In this document: in pieces, positions 1 through 7,605 of the stretch
Position numbering within the stretch: position 1 is the stretch's first letter
Layout: each line of letters starts with the position of its first letter
Notes under the pieces: model-generated
Seen by the model: the letters and a program-made list of their open reading frames with translations, nothing else
The model's database searches: none
Told to the model about the DNA's origin: nothing
Translations under genes and position numbers: made by a program
Assembly: GCA_035480695.1 (NCBI GenBank)
Contig: DATIHM010000081.1
Location: 1 to 15,935 of the forward strand
Origin: DATBED01 sp035480695
GTDB lineage: Bacteria; Patescibacteriota; Saccharimonadia; Saccharimonadales; UBA4665
Direction of reading: 5' to 3'
Length of the DNA: 15,935 nucleotides

Positions 1-417
1 GATTAACACGAGCGAACCAAGCCGCTTGTTTTTGCGGGACATGTGCCGGTTGAGGTGGAAGTGCAGGTAAGGCTGGAAGGTGAACAACAGCACGGCGAAC
101 AGAATCAGTCCAGGGATAAGCTGGTTGAAACGCTCACTCGAAGTATGGCGCAGTATGAACGCGCCTATGGCCGCCCCGATGATACAAGGGACCAGTAATA
201 GCAGGTAGCGCTTCTGGAGCCGGCGCAGGAATTTGCGGTAGCCGTACGCCGAAGTGATTTGGCCGGGTAAGATGACGAGATTGCCGGTGACATTAGCCAC
301 CAGCGGCGACATCCCGACAGCCAGCATAAGCGGAAAGCCGATCAGCATACCGCCGCCGGCAATCGAGTTCATGACGCCTACAACTATGCCCACCAGAAAA
401 AGAATGACTTCATTCAT
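1..417 (-). CDS. TauE/SafE-family membrane permease, partial (C-terminus beyond window)
   Basis: The reverse strand is open from an ATG at 417 down to base 1, giving 139 codons with no stop, so the C-terminal part lies outside the window. The protein begins MNEVILFLVGIVVG and contains NSIAGGGMLIGFP (about residues 17-29). This Gly-rich signature followed by a proline is typical of the first helix pair of TauE/SafE (DUF81) transporters. Hydrophobic segments are visible at about 4-20, 25-45 and 80-95, followed by another near 105-118. Family members are usually about 250 aa exporters of sulfite, sulfonates or related anions; the substrate cannot be read here. A second ATG two codons in (413) is an alternative start. 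The gene is divergent from tilS, with only 33 bp between the two start codons. Confidence 0.85.
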   Translation of the reverse strand, partial: MNEVILFLVGIVVGVMNSIAGGGMLIGFPLMLAVGMSPLVANVTGNLVILPGQITSAYGYRKFLRRLQKRYLLLLVPCIIGAAIGAFILRHTSSERFNQLIPGLILFAVLLFTFQPYLHFHLNRHMSRKNKRLGSLVLI

Positions 418-436
418 GTTTGTGTAATCTTAGTAC

Positions 437-442
437 TACAAT
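437..442 (+). promoter_or_regulatory. -10 element of tilS (leaderless-type)
   Basis: TACAAT lies 8 nt before the tilS ATG at 451, so transcription would be expected to start at about 449-451. No convincing -35 hexamer is visible 16-18 bp upstream, and no Shine-Dalgarno sequence fits in the gap. The placement matches that seen before ftsH, murJ, lepA, the gene at 11900 and hrcA. Confidence 0.5.
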
Positions 443-450
443 AATAAGAT

Positions 451-1338
451 ATGGACCTGCTATTACCAAAGCCAGGCAGTTACGTAATCGCCGTCAGCGG
501 TGGAGTCGATTCAGTCGTGCTGCTCGACCTCTTGAGGCAGGACCCGGCGCTCAGGCTGACAGTGGCACACTTTGACCATGGCATCCGAGATGATTCTGAG
601 GATGATAGGCGTTTCGTGCAAAACTTGACCGCAACATACCGGCTGCCTTTCGTTTATAAAGAGGGCAGGCTGGGCGGCGATGCCAGTGAAGCCGAAGCCA
701 GGGAAGCGCGCTATGCGTTCTTGCGCCAGGCCGTGAAAGCCAGCCAGGCACGGGCTATCATTACCGCCCACCATCAGGACGACCTCTTGGAGACAGCTAT
801 ACTTAACATGTTAAGAGGGACGGGCAGGAAAGGGCTGACCTCCCTGAAAAACCGTTCCGATATCGTGCGACCGCTTTTAAAAGTTCCGAAAAACGAGATT
901 CTGGACTATGCCCGGACACGCGGCCTGGATTGGCGTGACGACCCTTCCAACCAAGACACCAAGTACCTCCGGAACCATGTCCGCCATCAAATTATGCCGC
1001 GTTTCAGTGCGGCCGACCGGGAAAAGCTGGTGGATTTGTTGGCCGGCCTTGAAACGACTAACCAGGAGCTTGACGACATGCTGGCGGCGGCTTTGGGTAC
1101 GCAGAAGCCCGACAAAATCGAACGGTTGTGGTTCAACCAACTTCCTCACTCCGTTGCCAAAGAGATGATGGCTACCTGGCTACGCGAAAATGGCGTGCGT
1201 GGCTTCGACAAACCGATGCTTGAGCGGCTGGTCACGGCTGCCAAAACGGCCCCGGCCGGCAAACGTTTCCCTATCCTCAAAGGTGTTAGGCTTGAGGTTG
1301 AAGGCAGCCACTTGGCACTCGCCGGCATAGAGCGCTAG
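451..1338 (+). CDS. tilS: tRNA(Ile)-lysidine synthetase
   Basis: TilS uses ATP to attach lysine to C34 of tRNA-Ile(CAU), which converts its decoding from AUG to AUA; it acts in the cytoplasm. The PP-loop motif SGGVDS is at residues 16-21. It is followed by the family-typical HFDHGIRDDSEDD (about 41-53), AHHQDDLLET (about 105-114) and RNHVRHQIMPRF (about 174-185), which identify TilS rather than another N-type ATPase. At 295 aa it is shorter than the E. coli enzyme (about 430 aa). It retains the catalytic domain and a middle helical region but probably lacks a full C-terminal TilS domain. The ATG at 451 fits because the PP-loop follows soon after, as in the family. The gene lies 33 bp upstream of ftsH; tilS-ftsH proximity is common in bacteria, but the hpt gene often found between them is absent. 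Confidence 0.95.
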   Translation: MDLLLPKPGSYVIAVSGGVDSVVLLDLLRQDPALRLTVAHFDHGIRDDSEDDRRFVQNLTATYRLPFVYKEGRLGGDASEAEAREARYAFLRQAVKASQARAIITAHHQDDLLETAILNMLRGTGRKGLTSLKNRSDIVRPLLKVPKNEILDYARTRGLDWRDDPSNQDTKYLRNHVRHQIMPRFSAADREKLVDLLAGLETTNQELDDMLAAALGTQKPDKIERLWFNQLPHSVAKEMMATWLRENGVRGFDKPMLERLVTAAKTAPAGKRFPILKGVRLEVEGSHLALAGIER

Positions 1339-1357
1339 GCAAAAATAATTTGTGCGG

Positions 1358-1363
1358 TATAAT
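1358..1363 (+). promoter_or_regulatory. -10 element of ftsH (leaderless-type)
   Basis: A perfect TATAAT ends 8 nt before the ftsH ATG at 1372 and begins 20 nt after the tilS stop. A start site 6-8 nt downstream would fall at or within 2 nt of the A of the ATG, and no Shine-Dalgarno is present. No good -35 hexamer is seen. Confidence 0.65.
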
Positions 1364-1371
1364 GTTTACAC

Positions 1372-3243
1372 ATGGATAAGAAACCTCTTCGACAAGGACG
1401 CAAAACACCAGGCAGTCCAGGCCGCCGCGGAATGAAAAACGCTGGCTTTATCGCCCTGATAGTTTTGTTCGGCCTGATAATCTTTGCCGCCTACAACCAG
1501 CCCAGCAACTTAGAGAAAATCCCCATCACCACGGCAGTCAAAGATGCCAACACAGGCAAATACGAAAAGATTGCGGTCAATGGCAGCGAACTCGACATCA
1601 CTAAGAAAGGCGACAGCAAGGCAACCCTTAAGACATATCTCGAACCCAATGCCACGCTCAAAGACGAAGGCTTTAATTACACCAAGGTCCAGATTGACAC
1701 CAACCCCGCTAACACCAGTACCAGCAACTGGATTACGCTGGCCGGCTACGTGGTTCCGACCGTGGTCATTGCCGGTTTGTTGTACTTCATGCTGCGGAGC
1801 GCCCAGGGCCAGGGCAACCAGGCTTTGAGTTTCGGCAAGAGCCGCGCCCGCCTGTACGGCAACGAAAAGGACAGGTCGACTTTCAACGATATCGCGGGCA
1901 GCGACGAAGCCAAGCAAGACCTGCAAGAAGTCGTCGAGTTTCTGAAGTATCCTAAGAAGTTCGCCGGTATGGGCGCCCGGATTCCCAAGGGCGTGCTGTT
2001 AGTTGGCCCGCCAGGCACCGGCAAGACGATGTTGGCGCGGGCCGTGGCTGGCGAAGCCAACGTGCCGTTCTTCAGCATCAGCGGTTCGGAATTCGTCGAA
2101 ATGTTCGTCGGTGTCGGCGCTTCGCGCGTGCGCGACCTCTTCGCCAAAGCCAAAAAGAATTCGCCCTGCATTATCTTCGTGGACGAGATTGACGCTGTCG
2201 GGCGTCGCCGCGGCTCGGGCATGGGTGGCGGACACGACGAGCGCGAGCAGACCCTGAACCAGATTCTGGTTGAGATGGACGGCTTCGAGCAAGGCCAGAA
2301 CGTCATCGTGCTGGCCGCGACCAACCGCGCTGACGTGCTCGACCCGGCACTGCTCCGTCCTGGCCGTTTCGACCGCCGCGTCAACATCGGCCTTCCAGAT
2401 AGGAAAGACCGCGAAGCCATCCTTAAAGTCCACTTCGCCAAGAAGCCGTTGAGCAAGAATGTCGACCTGGACGCGCTGGCCGCCAAAGCCGCCGGTTCTT
2501 CTGGTGCCGACCTGGCCAACATCGCCAACGAGGCAGCCATCATCGCCGCCCGCAACTCGCACACCGAGATTACGCAGAATGATGTGACGGAAGCGTTCGA
2601 GCGCGTGGCCATCGGGCCGGAGCGCAAGAGCAAGATTATGACCGATGCCGACAAGATGACAACGGCCTATCACGAAGCCGGCCACGCGCTCGTCGGCCAC
2701 GTCATGCCCGACGCCGACCCAGTCCACAAAGTCACCATCATCCCTCGCGGCCAGACCGGCGGCGTAACCTGGTCGATTCCACCCGAAGACCGTATTTACG
2801 TGTCGCTTATCCAGTTCAAAGACATGCTGGCCCGTGCACTGGGCGGCCGTATCGCCGAAGAAGTCGTGCTCGGCCACGACCGAATCACCACCGGCGCCGG
2901 CAACGACCTGCAGCAAGCCGCCGAGCTGGCCCGCGACATGATAATCAACCAGGGCATGGGCAAGAAGCTACGCAACCAGGTCTTCCATGTTGATGACGGC
3001 ATGATGATCGACCGCCTGGTCCATGAGCGTGATTATTCCGACGAAACAGCCAAGATCATCGACGACGAAGTCGAGAACCTGATTACCGAAGCGGCCAACC
3101 GTGCCCGCGCAGTCGTCAAGTCCAACCTGAGCCACCTTGAAAAACTAAAAGACCGCCTGCTTGAAAAAGAAACTGTCGACGGCGACGAAGTCCTCGAAGT
3201 GCTAAAGGGAGCTAAACTTCCCCAGGCTGCTGCTTTATATTAG
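1372..3243 (+). CDS. ftsH: ATP-dependent zinc metalloprotease FtsH
   Basis: A membrane-anchored AAA+ protease that extracts and degrades misfolded membrane proteins and regulatory proteins as a hexamer on the cytoplasmic face. In order: a basic N-terminal tail (1-20), TM1 (about 24-42), an extracytoplasmic domain (about 43-120), TM2 (about 122-141), an AAA+ domain with Walker A GPPGTGKT (212-219), Walker B IIFVDE (267-272) and the second region of homology ATNRADVLDPALLRPGRFDRR (about 316-336, arginine fingers), then a peptidase domain with HEAGH (434-438) and the third zinc ligand Asp near 512 (GAGNDLQQA). All catalytic residues are present. The 623 aa length is normal for the family. The ATG at 1372 is set by the adjacent TATAAT. 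A terminator-like hairpin follows the stop. Confidence 0.98.
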   Translation: MDKKPLRQGRKTPGSPGRRGMKNAGFIALIVLFGLIIFAAYNQPSNLEKIPITTAVKDANTGKYEKIAVNGSELDITKKGDSKATLKTYLEPNATLKDEGFNYTKVQIDTNPANTSTSNWITLAGYVVPTVVIAGLLYFMLRSAQGQGNQALSFGKSRARLYGNEKDRSTFNDIAGSDEAKQDLQEVVEFLKYPKKFAGMGARIPKGVLLVGPPGTGKTMLARAVAGEANVPFFSISGSEFVEMFVGVGASRVRDLFAKAKKNSPCIIFVDEIDAVGRRRGSGMGGGHDEREQTLNQILVEMDGFEQGQNVIVLAATNRADVLDPALLRPGRFDRRVNIGLPDRKDREAILKVHFAKKPLSKNVDLDALAAKAAGSSGADLANIANEAAIIAARNSHTEITQNDVTEAFERVAIGPERKSKIMTDADKMTTAYHEAGHALVGHVMPDADPVHKVTIIPRGQTGGVTWSIPPEDRIYVSLIQFKDMLARALGGRIAEEVVLGHDRITTGAGNDLQQAAELARDMIINQGMGKKLRNQVFHVDDGMMIDRLVHERDYSDETAKIIDDEVENLITEAANRARAVVKSNLSHLEKLKDRLLEKETVDGDEVLEVLKGAKLPQAAALY

Positions 3244-3252
3244 AGGCACGGA

Positions 3253-3280
3253 GAAAAGCGTAAATCTGTTTACGCTTTTC
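3253..3280 (+). terminator. Terminator-like hairpin after ftsH
   Basis: A perfect 12-bp inverted repeat: the left arm GAAAAGCGTAAA (3253-3264) pairs with TTTACGCTTTTC (3269-3280) around the 4-nt loop TCTG. It begins 10 nt after the ftsH stop and ends 27 nt before the murJ -10. There is no separate U-tract after the stem, since the T-run lies inside the right arm. It is therefore an imperfect intrinsic terminator, possibly bidirectional or protecting an mRNA 3' end. Confidence 0.65.
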
Positions 3281-3306
3281 GAGTACTGATGGATATATTC
3301 GTAGGA

Positions 3307-3312
3307 TATACT
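3307..3312 (+). promoter_or_regulatory. -10 element of murJ (leaderless-type)
   Basis: TATACT lies 9 nt before the murJ ATG at 3322, downstream of the ftsH hairpin. Transcription would start at about 3319-3321, leaving no room for a Shine-Dalgarno. The -35 region is not recognisable. Confidence 0.6.
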
Positions 3313-3321
3313 AGAAACTGA

Positions 3322-4920
3322 ATGAACCCAACCGTTCCGGCCACTAAGAAAAAAGGACGGCTTAGCATTGGTAATGCCGCGGCCCTGCTGATTGCCACGT
3401 CGTTTTTGGGACAGCTGCTCGGCTTTTTGCGCACCAAGCTGGTCAACACCAACTTCCCGACTACCGGCCCGCACAGCACCGACGCCTATTTCGCGGCCTT
3501 CAACATACCGGATTTCTTCTTCTTCACGCTGGCGGCCGGTGCGCTAGGTGTGGCTTTCATGCCGGTTTTATCAGACAGGCTCTACAAAGGCGACCGCCGC
3601 GGCATGTGGGAGCTGTCGAACTCGCTGATGAACCTGCTGGCCATCATCATGGCTCTTGTCGGTCTGGTCATGCTCGTCTTTGCCGAGCCGCTCATAAAGT
3701 ACGTCGTGGCGCCCGGCCTGAGTCCGGACCAGTTGCACACCGCCGCCAATATCATGCGCCTGCTGGCCTTCAACCCGCTGCTGTTCAGCCTGTCGGGCGT
3801 GCTGACCAGCGTGCAGCAGACCATGGGGCGCTTCTTTTTCTATGCCGTGGCGCCACTGTTTTATAACGCTTCCATCATCGCCAGCATTTTCCTGTTCAAG
3901 CACAATATCGGCATCGTCGGGCTGGGCCTGGGCGCCCTGATCGGGGCAGTCCTGCAGCTGCTGGTCGTCATACTCGGCCTCTGGAAACTGAATTTCCACT
4001 GGCGTCCGAAAATCGTCTGGAAAAGCCCGGACTTCCACGTCATCCTGCGCAACCTGCCGCCGCGCTCGCTCGACCAGGGCGTCGACCAGGTGGAGAACAT
4101 CGTCGAGACGCACATCGCGTCCGGCCTGGGCAGCGGCAACATCACGTACTACAACAACGCCTTCATCTTGAGCACGGCGCCTATCCTGCTGATTGGAACG
4201 GCCATTTCTACGGCGGCCTTCCCGCGCCTGAATGCCCGGCTCAGCCAGGGGCGGCCGGACCTTTTCCGCAAAGACTTCCTGATGGTTCTGCGCGCCATGA
4301 TCTGGATTACGGCGCCCCTGGCCGTCATCTGTTATTTCTGCCGTGGCTACCTGGCGCGCCTCATCTTCGCCCAAGGCAGCCCGCAAATCGCCATCATCTT
4401 CGGCTTCCTGACCGTCGCCATCTTTTTCCGCACACTGTATTCCATTATCTCGCGCTGGTTTTATGCCCAGAAAGACACCCGCACGCCGCTGTTCGTGTCG
4501 CTGTTCACCATCGCCCTGAACATCGTCCTGGCGGTCACTTTGGCCAAACCGAGTAACTACGGCGTCGCCGGACTGGCGCTGGCGCAATCCATCGTCGCCT
4601 TCGTCGAAGTATTTATCCTGTCGACAATAATGTTGATTCGCGACCACCGGCTGTTCGACACCTACTTCTGGAGCGGCGTCTGGCGCATCATGTCGGTAAC
4701 CGGCTTCAGCGTGGTGGCCTGCTTCATTATGATTACGCTTTACCCGCTGGGAATCGAAGACAAAGGTATCGTCACGCTCGGCAGCAAGCTGTTGTTCATC
4801 GCTGGCGTGACCTTCGGCGTGCACATCGCCGTGTCATCGCTGTTCGACCTCGAAGAGGTGCGCCCGATTTTCGCCCGCCTGCGCAAAATCTTCTTCAAAC
4901 CCGTCAAACTAGAGGTCTAA
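3322..4920 (+). CDS. murJ: Lipid II flippase MurJ (MviN family)
   Basis: MurJ flips the undecaprenyl-linked peptidoglycan precursor lipid II across the cytoplasmic membrane. The 532-aa product is strongly hydrophobic throughout, consistent with the usual 14 helices. Near the N-terminus it has FLGQLLGFLRTKLVNTNF followed by STDAYFAAFNIPDFFF and GALGVAFMPVL. These match the family's conserved Arg (here R37), the D-A-F segment (D54) and the first-helix block. A second diagnostic block is at about 246-280 (LPPRSLDQGVDQVEN, then SGNITYYNNAF), including R248, which may correspond to the Arg required in the central cavity. A polyprenol transporter such as Wzx is a less likely alternative. The gene converges on the surface protein at 4935-5753, with 14 bp between their ends. 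Presence of MurJ implies peptidoglycan synthesis. Confidence 0.92.
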   Translation: MNPTVPATKKKGRLSIGNAAALLIATSFLGQLLGFLRTKLVNTNFPTTGPHSTDAYFAAFNIPDFFFFTLAAGALGVAFMPVLSDRLYKGDRRGMWELSNSLMNLLAIIMALVGLVMLVFAEPLIKYVVAPGLSPDQLHTAANIMRLLAFNPLLFSLSGVLTSVQQTMGRFFFYAVAPLFYNASIIASIFLFKHNIGIVGLGLGALIGAVLQLLVVILGLWKLNFHWRPKIVWKSPDFHVILRNLPPRSLDQGVDQVENIVETHIASGLGSGNITYYNNAFILSTAPILLIGTAISTAAFPRLNARLSQGRPDLFRKDFLMVLRAMIWITAPLAVICYFCRGYLARLIFAQGSPQIAIIFGFLTVAIFFRTLYSIISRWFYAQKDTRTPLFVSLFTIALNIVLAVTLAKPSNYGVAGLALAQSIVAFVEVFILSTIMLIRDHRLFDTYFWSGVWRIMSVTGFSVVACFIMITLYPLGIEDKGIVTLGSKLLFIAGVTFGVHIAVSSLFDLEEVRPIFARLRKIFFKPVKLEV

Positions 4921-4934
4921 TCCAAGTAGGTTTA

Positions 4935-5753
4935 TTACTTTGCGCTTGGAGGCGTAAGAAGGTCGTTGAGGATATGGTTGTAAGAGGTGATTAGCGCGTC
5001 TTTAGCAATTGCTTGGGCTGTCGGCACTGGACCACCTGTGTAATTAATGTTGGTGCCGCATTCGAGCTCTTCGAAATAGTCACTATCTGAGGTGTCAAGG
5101 TAATTAATCGGGTATTCTTCACCTGCTACGACTGCTGCGTATCCATAACTGTTTTCGTCACTCGCATTACCGCTGAGAAGGCCTTTCTCATAAGCTTCAC
5201 CTGCAGGTGTAACTAGCTCGGTCTCAAGCATCGGGTTCCCAGCGAACACTTTCGAAAGACAAGAACGGCTTTTAACGTCGGTAATCATGTATAAATATAT
5301 CGGTCTTGGGTTGCCGTATTGTGTGTGAGTTCCACCCTGTAAAACGAGTTGGATTTTCTCATCCTGCCCACGTCCCGATTTAGTATTAACATCGATTTCA
5401 GTATTATTTCCTATCGGCTTGACGCTTACGATGCCACCAGGCTGACTGCCTTTTTTGTCGCTAAGGCCATTCTCGACGACTTGCATTGCCGGATCGATAA
5501 CACCTGAAAGTCGAGTCTCTACGGCAGGAGAATATTCAAAATGATATCTTGTTGAGCTGCCAGGCTTTGTGGGCACATTGTGCTTGCCCCGCGCTGAAAC
5601 CTGCGTACGAGCCGACTTGTTCCTTAGCGGGTTAAATGCTCCGGCTATATCAGCTACCGCAATCGCACCTACAGTTACTGCGGCCGCAGCAAGTGAATAT
5701 AACCCTTCCCGATTGAAATATTTAGGTTTCCTGGGCTCGGATACTTCAGACAT
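4935..5753 (-). CDS. Single-TM surface protein of unknown function
   Basis: I do not recognise this 272-aa protein. It has a charged cytoplasmic N-terminus (about 1-17, Lys/Arg-rich), one hydrophobic segment at about 18-40 (LAAAAVTVGAIAVADIAGAF), and then a polar domain predicted to lie outside the membrane. The extracytoplasmic part contains two cysteines (RSCLSK and LECGTN) that could form a disulfide. It has many Gly/Asn/Thr residues and no catalytic motif that I can identify. The sequence visibly contains more A/T than lepA and murJ on either side, in keeping with a lineage-specific or acquired gene. The ATG at 5753 is supported by a good TTGACA/TATGAT promoter ending 6 nt upstream. It is a standalone gene, divergent from lepA and convergent with murJ. 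Confidence 0.75.
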   Translation of the reverse strand: MSEVSEPRKPKYFNREGLYSLAAAAVTVGAIAVADIAGAFNPLRNKSARTQVSARGKHNVPTKPGSSTRYHFEYSPAVETRLSGVIDPAMQVVENGLSDKKGSQPGGIVSVKPIGNNTEIDVNTKSGRGQDEKIQLVLQGGTHTQYGNPRPIYLYMITDVKSRSCLSKVFAGNPMLETELVTPAGEAYEKGLLSGNASDENSYGYAAVVAGEEYPINYLDTSDSDYFEELECGTNINYTGGPVPTAQAIAKDALITSYNHILNDLLTPPSAK

Positions 5754-5759
5754 GCATTT

Positions 5760-5788
5760 ATCATAAACTATTATTTTACAGATGTCAA
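5760..5788 (-). promoter_or_regulatory. Promoter of the surface protein at 4935-5753
   Basis: Read on the minus strand, TTGACA (5788-5783) is followed by exactly 17 bp and then TATGAT (5765-5760). The gene's ATG starts 6 nt after the -10, so the transcript is probably leaderless. The -35 overlaps two direct copies of AGATGTC (plus strand 5780-5786 and 5789-5795), spaced 9 bp apart. Confidence 0.7.
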
Positions 5789-5809
5789 AGATGTCTAAAC
5801 AATCACCTC

Positions 5810-5818
5810 TGTTATACT
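5810..5818 (+). promoter_or_regulatory. Extended -10 promoter of lepA
   Basis: TG (5810-5811), one base, then TATACT (5813-5818) forms an extended -10. It lies 8 nt before ATG 5827. No -35 consensus is seen, as is usual for extended -10 promoters. An upstream in-frame TTG at 5821 lies only 3 nt after the -10 and would precede the transcription start, so ATG 5827 is the likely start codon. Confidence 0.65.
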
Positions 5819-5826
5819 AGTTGGAC

Positions 5827-7605
5827 ATGAGTGAGAGCAAAATCCGGAATTTCTGTATCATCGCGCACATCGACCACGGCAAGTCCACGCTGGCCGACCG
5901 CTTGCTGGAATTGACCGGCACTGTGCAGAAGCGCGACATGAAAGCCCAGCTGCTCGACAAGATGGAACTGGAGCGCGAGAAAGGCATCACCATCAAACTG
6001 GCGCCTGTGCGCATGGAGCACGACGGCTACGAGTTGAACCTGATTGACACGCCCGGTCACGTCGACTTCAGCTACGAAGTGTCACGCAGCCTGCAGGCCT
6101 GCGAAGGTGCGCTGTTGGTGGTCGACGCGTCGCAGGGCATCCAGGCGCAGACGCTGGCTAATGTGTACCTAGCAATGGCGGCCGAGCTGACGATTATCCC
6201 GGTACTGAACAAAATCGACCTGCCGGCGGCCGACGTGGAGCGGGTGAGTAAAGAGGTGATGAGCCTGCTGGGTTGCGAAAAGGAAGACATCTTGCTGATT
6301 TCGGCCAAGACAGGGCAAGGGGTAGGACAGGTGCTCGACAAAATCGTGGAGCTCGTCCCTGCCCCGAAAATCGGGGAATCGGGGGAGACCCGGGCGCTGA
6401 TTTTCGACAGTTATTACGACGATTACCGCGGCGTGATTCTATACGTGCGCATCTTCGACGGCGGCATCGCTAAAAACTCCCAGATTAAGATGATGGCCAC
6501 CAGCGCGACGGGCATCGCGCTCGAAGTAGGGGCTCTGAAGCCCGAAATGACGGCCGGCAGCAAGCTGGATGCCGGCGAAATCGGCTACATCGTGACGAAT
6601 CTCAAGAGCACGCGTGAGGCCAAGGTCGGCGACACGATTACCCTGGCGAGTTCACCGGCGACACGTCCCCTGCCCGGCTACAAAGATGTGCAGCCGTTCG
6701 TTTATGCCGGCTTTTTCCCAGAGAGCAACGAGTTCTACCAGGAGCTGAAAGACGCGATTGAGAAGCTGAGTCTGAGCGATTCCGCCCTGCAGTTCGCGCC
6801 CGAAAACTCGCCGGTGCTCGGCTTCGGTGTGCGTATCGGCTTCCTCGGCCTGCTGCACATGGACATCGTGCGCGAGCGGCTAGAGCGCGAATACGACCTT
6901 GAGCTGGTGGTGACCAACCCGTCGACCGATTACCAGATTGTGCTGCTGAATGGCGAGGAGCTGGACATAAAAAGTGCGGCCGACCTGCCCGACTCGGCCA
7001 AAATCCACGAAATCCGCGAGCCGTGGATCAGGGGCGAAATCGTCGTGCCGCAGGAATACGTCGGACCGGTCATTCAACTGGTCACCGGCAAGCGCGGCCA
7101 ACAGAAAAACATTTCCTATGTCGACGAGCGGGCGCTCATCAACTTCGAGGCGCCGCTGGCCAATCTGTTAACCGATTTCTACGACCAGCTAAAAAGCCTG
7201 ACCAGCGGCTATGGCTCGTTCAACTACGAGCTGGATGATTACCGGGCCGAAGACCTGGTGCGGCTGGACTTTTACGTGGCTGGCGAGATTGTCGGTGCAC
7301 TCAGCGTCATGGTACATCGCTCTGAGGCGCAAAAGTTGGGGCGCGAAACCGTTGAAAAGCTAAAAGACATCATACCGCGCCAGAACTTTCAGGTCGCCCT
7401 GCAGGCCGCCATCGGCGGCAAGTTCATCGCCCGCGAAGACATCAGCGCCTACCGCAAAGACGTCACGACGGGCCTGTACGGCGGCGATGTGTCCCGCAAA
7501 AAGAAGGTGCTGGCCAAGCAGGCCAAGGGCAAGAAACGGCTGAAACGCTTCGGCAAGGTCGACATCCCCGCCGAAGCGTTCACCGTCATGCTCAAACGCG
7601 ACTAG
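5827..7605 (+). CDS. lepA: Elongation factor 4 (LepA), ribosomal back-translocase GTPase
   Basis: LepA is a ribosome-associated GTPase proposed to remodel stalled or mistranslocated ribosomes and to aid subunit biogenesis. Numbering from ATG 5827 (592 aa): G1 AHIDHGKS (13-20), G2 region EREKGITIK (about 49-57), G3 DTPGHVDF (74-81), G4 NKID (128-131) and a G5-like SAKTGQG near 160. The EF-G-like domains II, III and V follow. The C-terminal LepA-specific domain ends with VSRKKKVLAKQAKGKKRLKR and VDIPAEAFTVMLKRD, which separates it from EF-G and BipA. The length is typical (about 600 aa). Its stop overlaps the stop of the convergent GH5-like gene by 4 bp at CTAG (7602-7605). The start choice rests on promoter placement and on the family N-terminus. 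Confidence 0.97.
   Translation: MSESKIRNFCIIAHIDHGKSTLADRLLELTGTVQKRDMKAQLLDKMELEREKGITIKLAPVRMEHDGYELNLIDTPGHVDFSYEVSRSLQACEGALLVVDASQGIQAQTLANVYLAMAAELTIIPVLNKIDLPAADVERVSKEVMSLLGCEKEDILLISAKTGQGVGQVLDKIVELVPAPKIGESGETRALIFDSYYDDYRGVILYVRIFDGGIAKNSQIKMMATSATGIALEVGALKPEMTAGSKLDAGEIGYIVTNLKSTREAKVGDTITLASSPATRPLPGYKDVQPFVYAGFFPESNEFYQELKDAIEKLSLSDSALQFAPENSPVLGFGVRIGFLGLLHMDIVRERLEREYDLELVVTNPSTDYQIVLLNGEELDIKSAADLPDSAKIHEIREPWIRGEIVVPQEYVGPVIQLVTGKRGQQKNISYVDERALINFEAPLANLLTDFYDQLKSLTSGYGSFNYELDDYRAEDLVRLDFYVAGEIVGALSVMVHRSEAQKLGRETVEKLKDIIPRQNFQVALQAAIGGKFIAREDISAYRKDVTTGLYGGDVSRKKKVLAKQAKGKKRLKRFGKVDIPAEAFTVMLKRD

Noticed and set aside
1746..2916. Two minus-strand open frames of about 300 codons within ftsH
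   Set aside because: They overlap a gene with all FtsH motifs intact. The open antisense frames result from its biased codon use, and no start signals are present.
3571..4824. Long minus-strand reading frame (417 codons) across murJ
   Set aside because: It lies entirely within the clear murJ coding sequence. Its translation is rich in Asp/Gln/Arg/His, as expected for the complement of a hydrophobic membrane-protein gene, and matches no family.
4921..4950. Terminator between murJ and the convergent surface gene
   Set aside because: TCCAAG (4921-4926) can pair with CTTGGA (4945-4950), and AAGTA with TACTT inside it. However, the stems are only 5-6 bp, the two pairings compete, and there is no T-tract.
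5821..5826. TTG start for lepA at 5821
   Set aside because: It is only 3 nt after the -10 hexamer, before the expected start of transcription. The family N-terminus fits ATG 5827.
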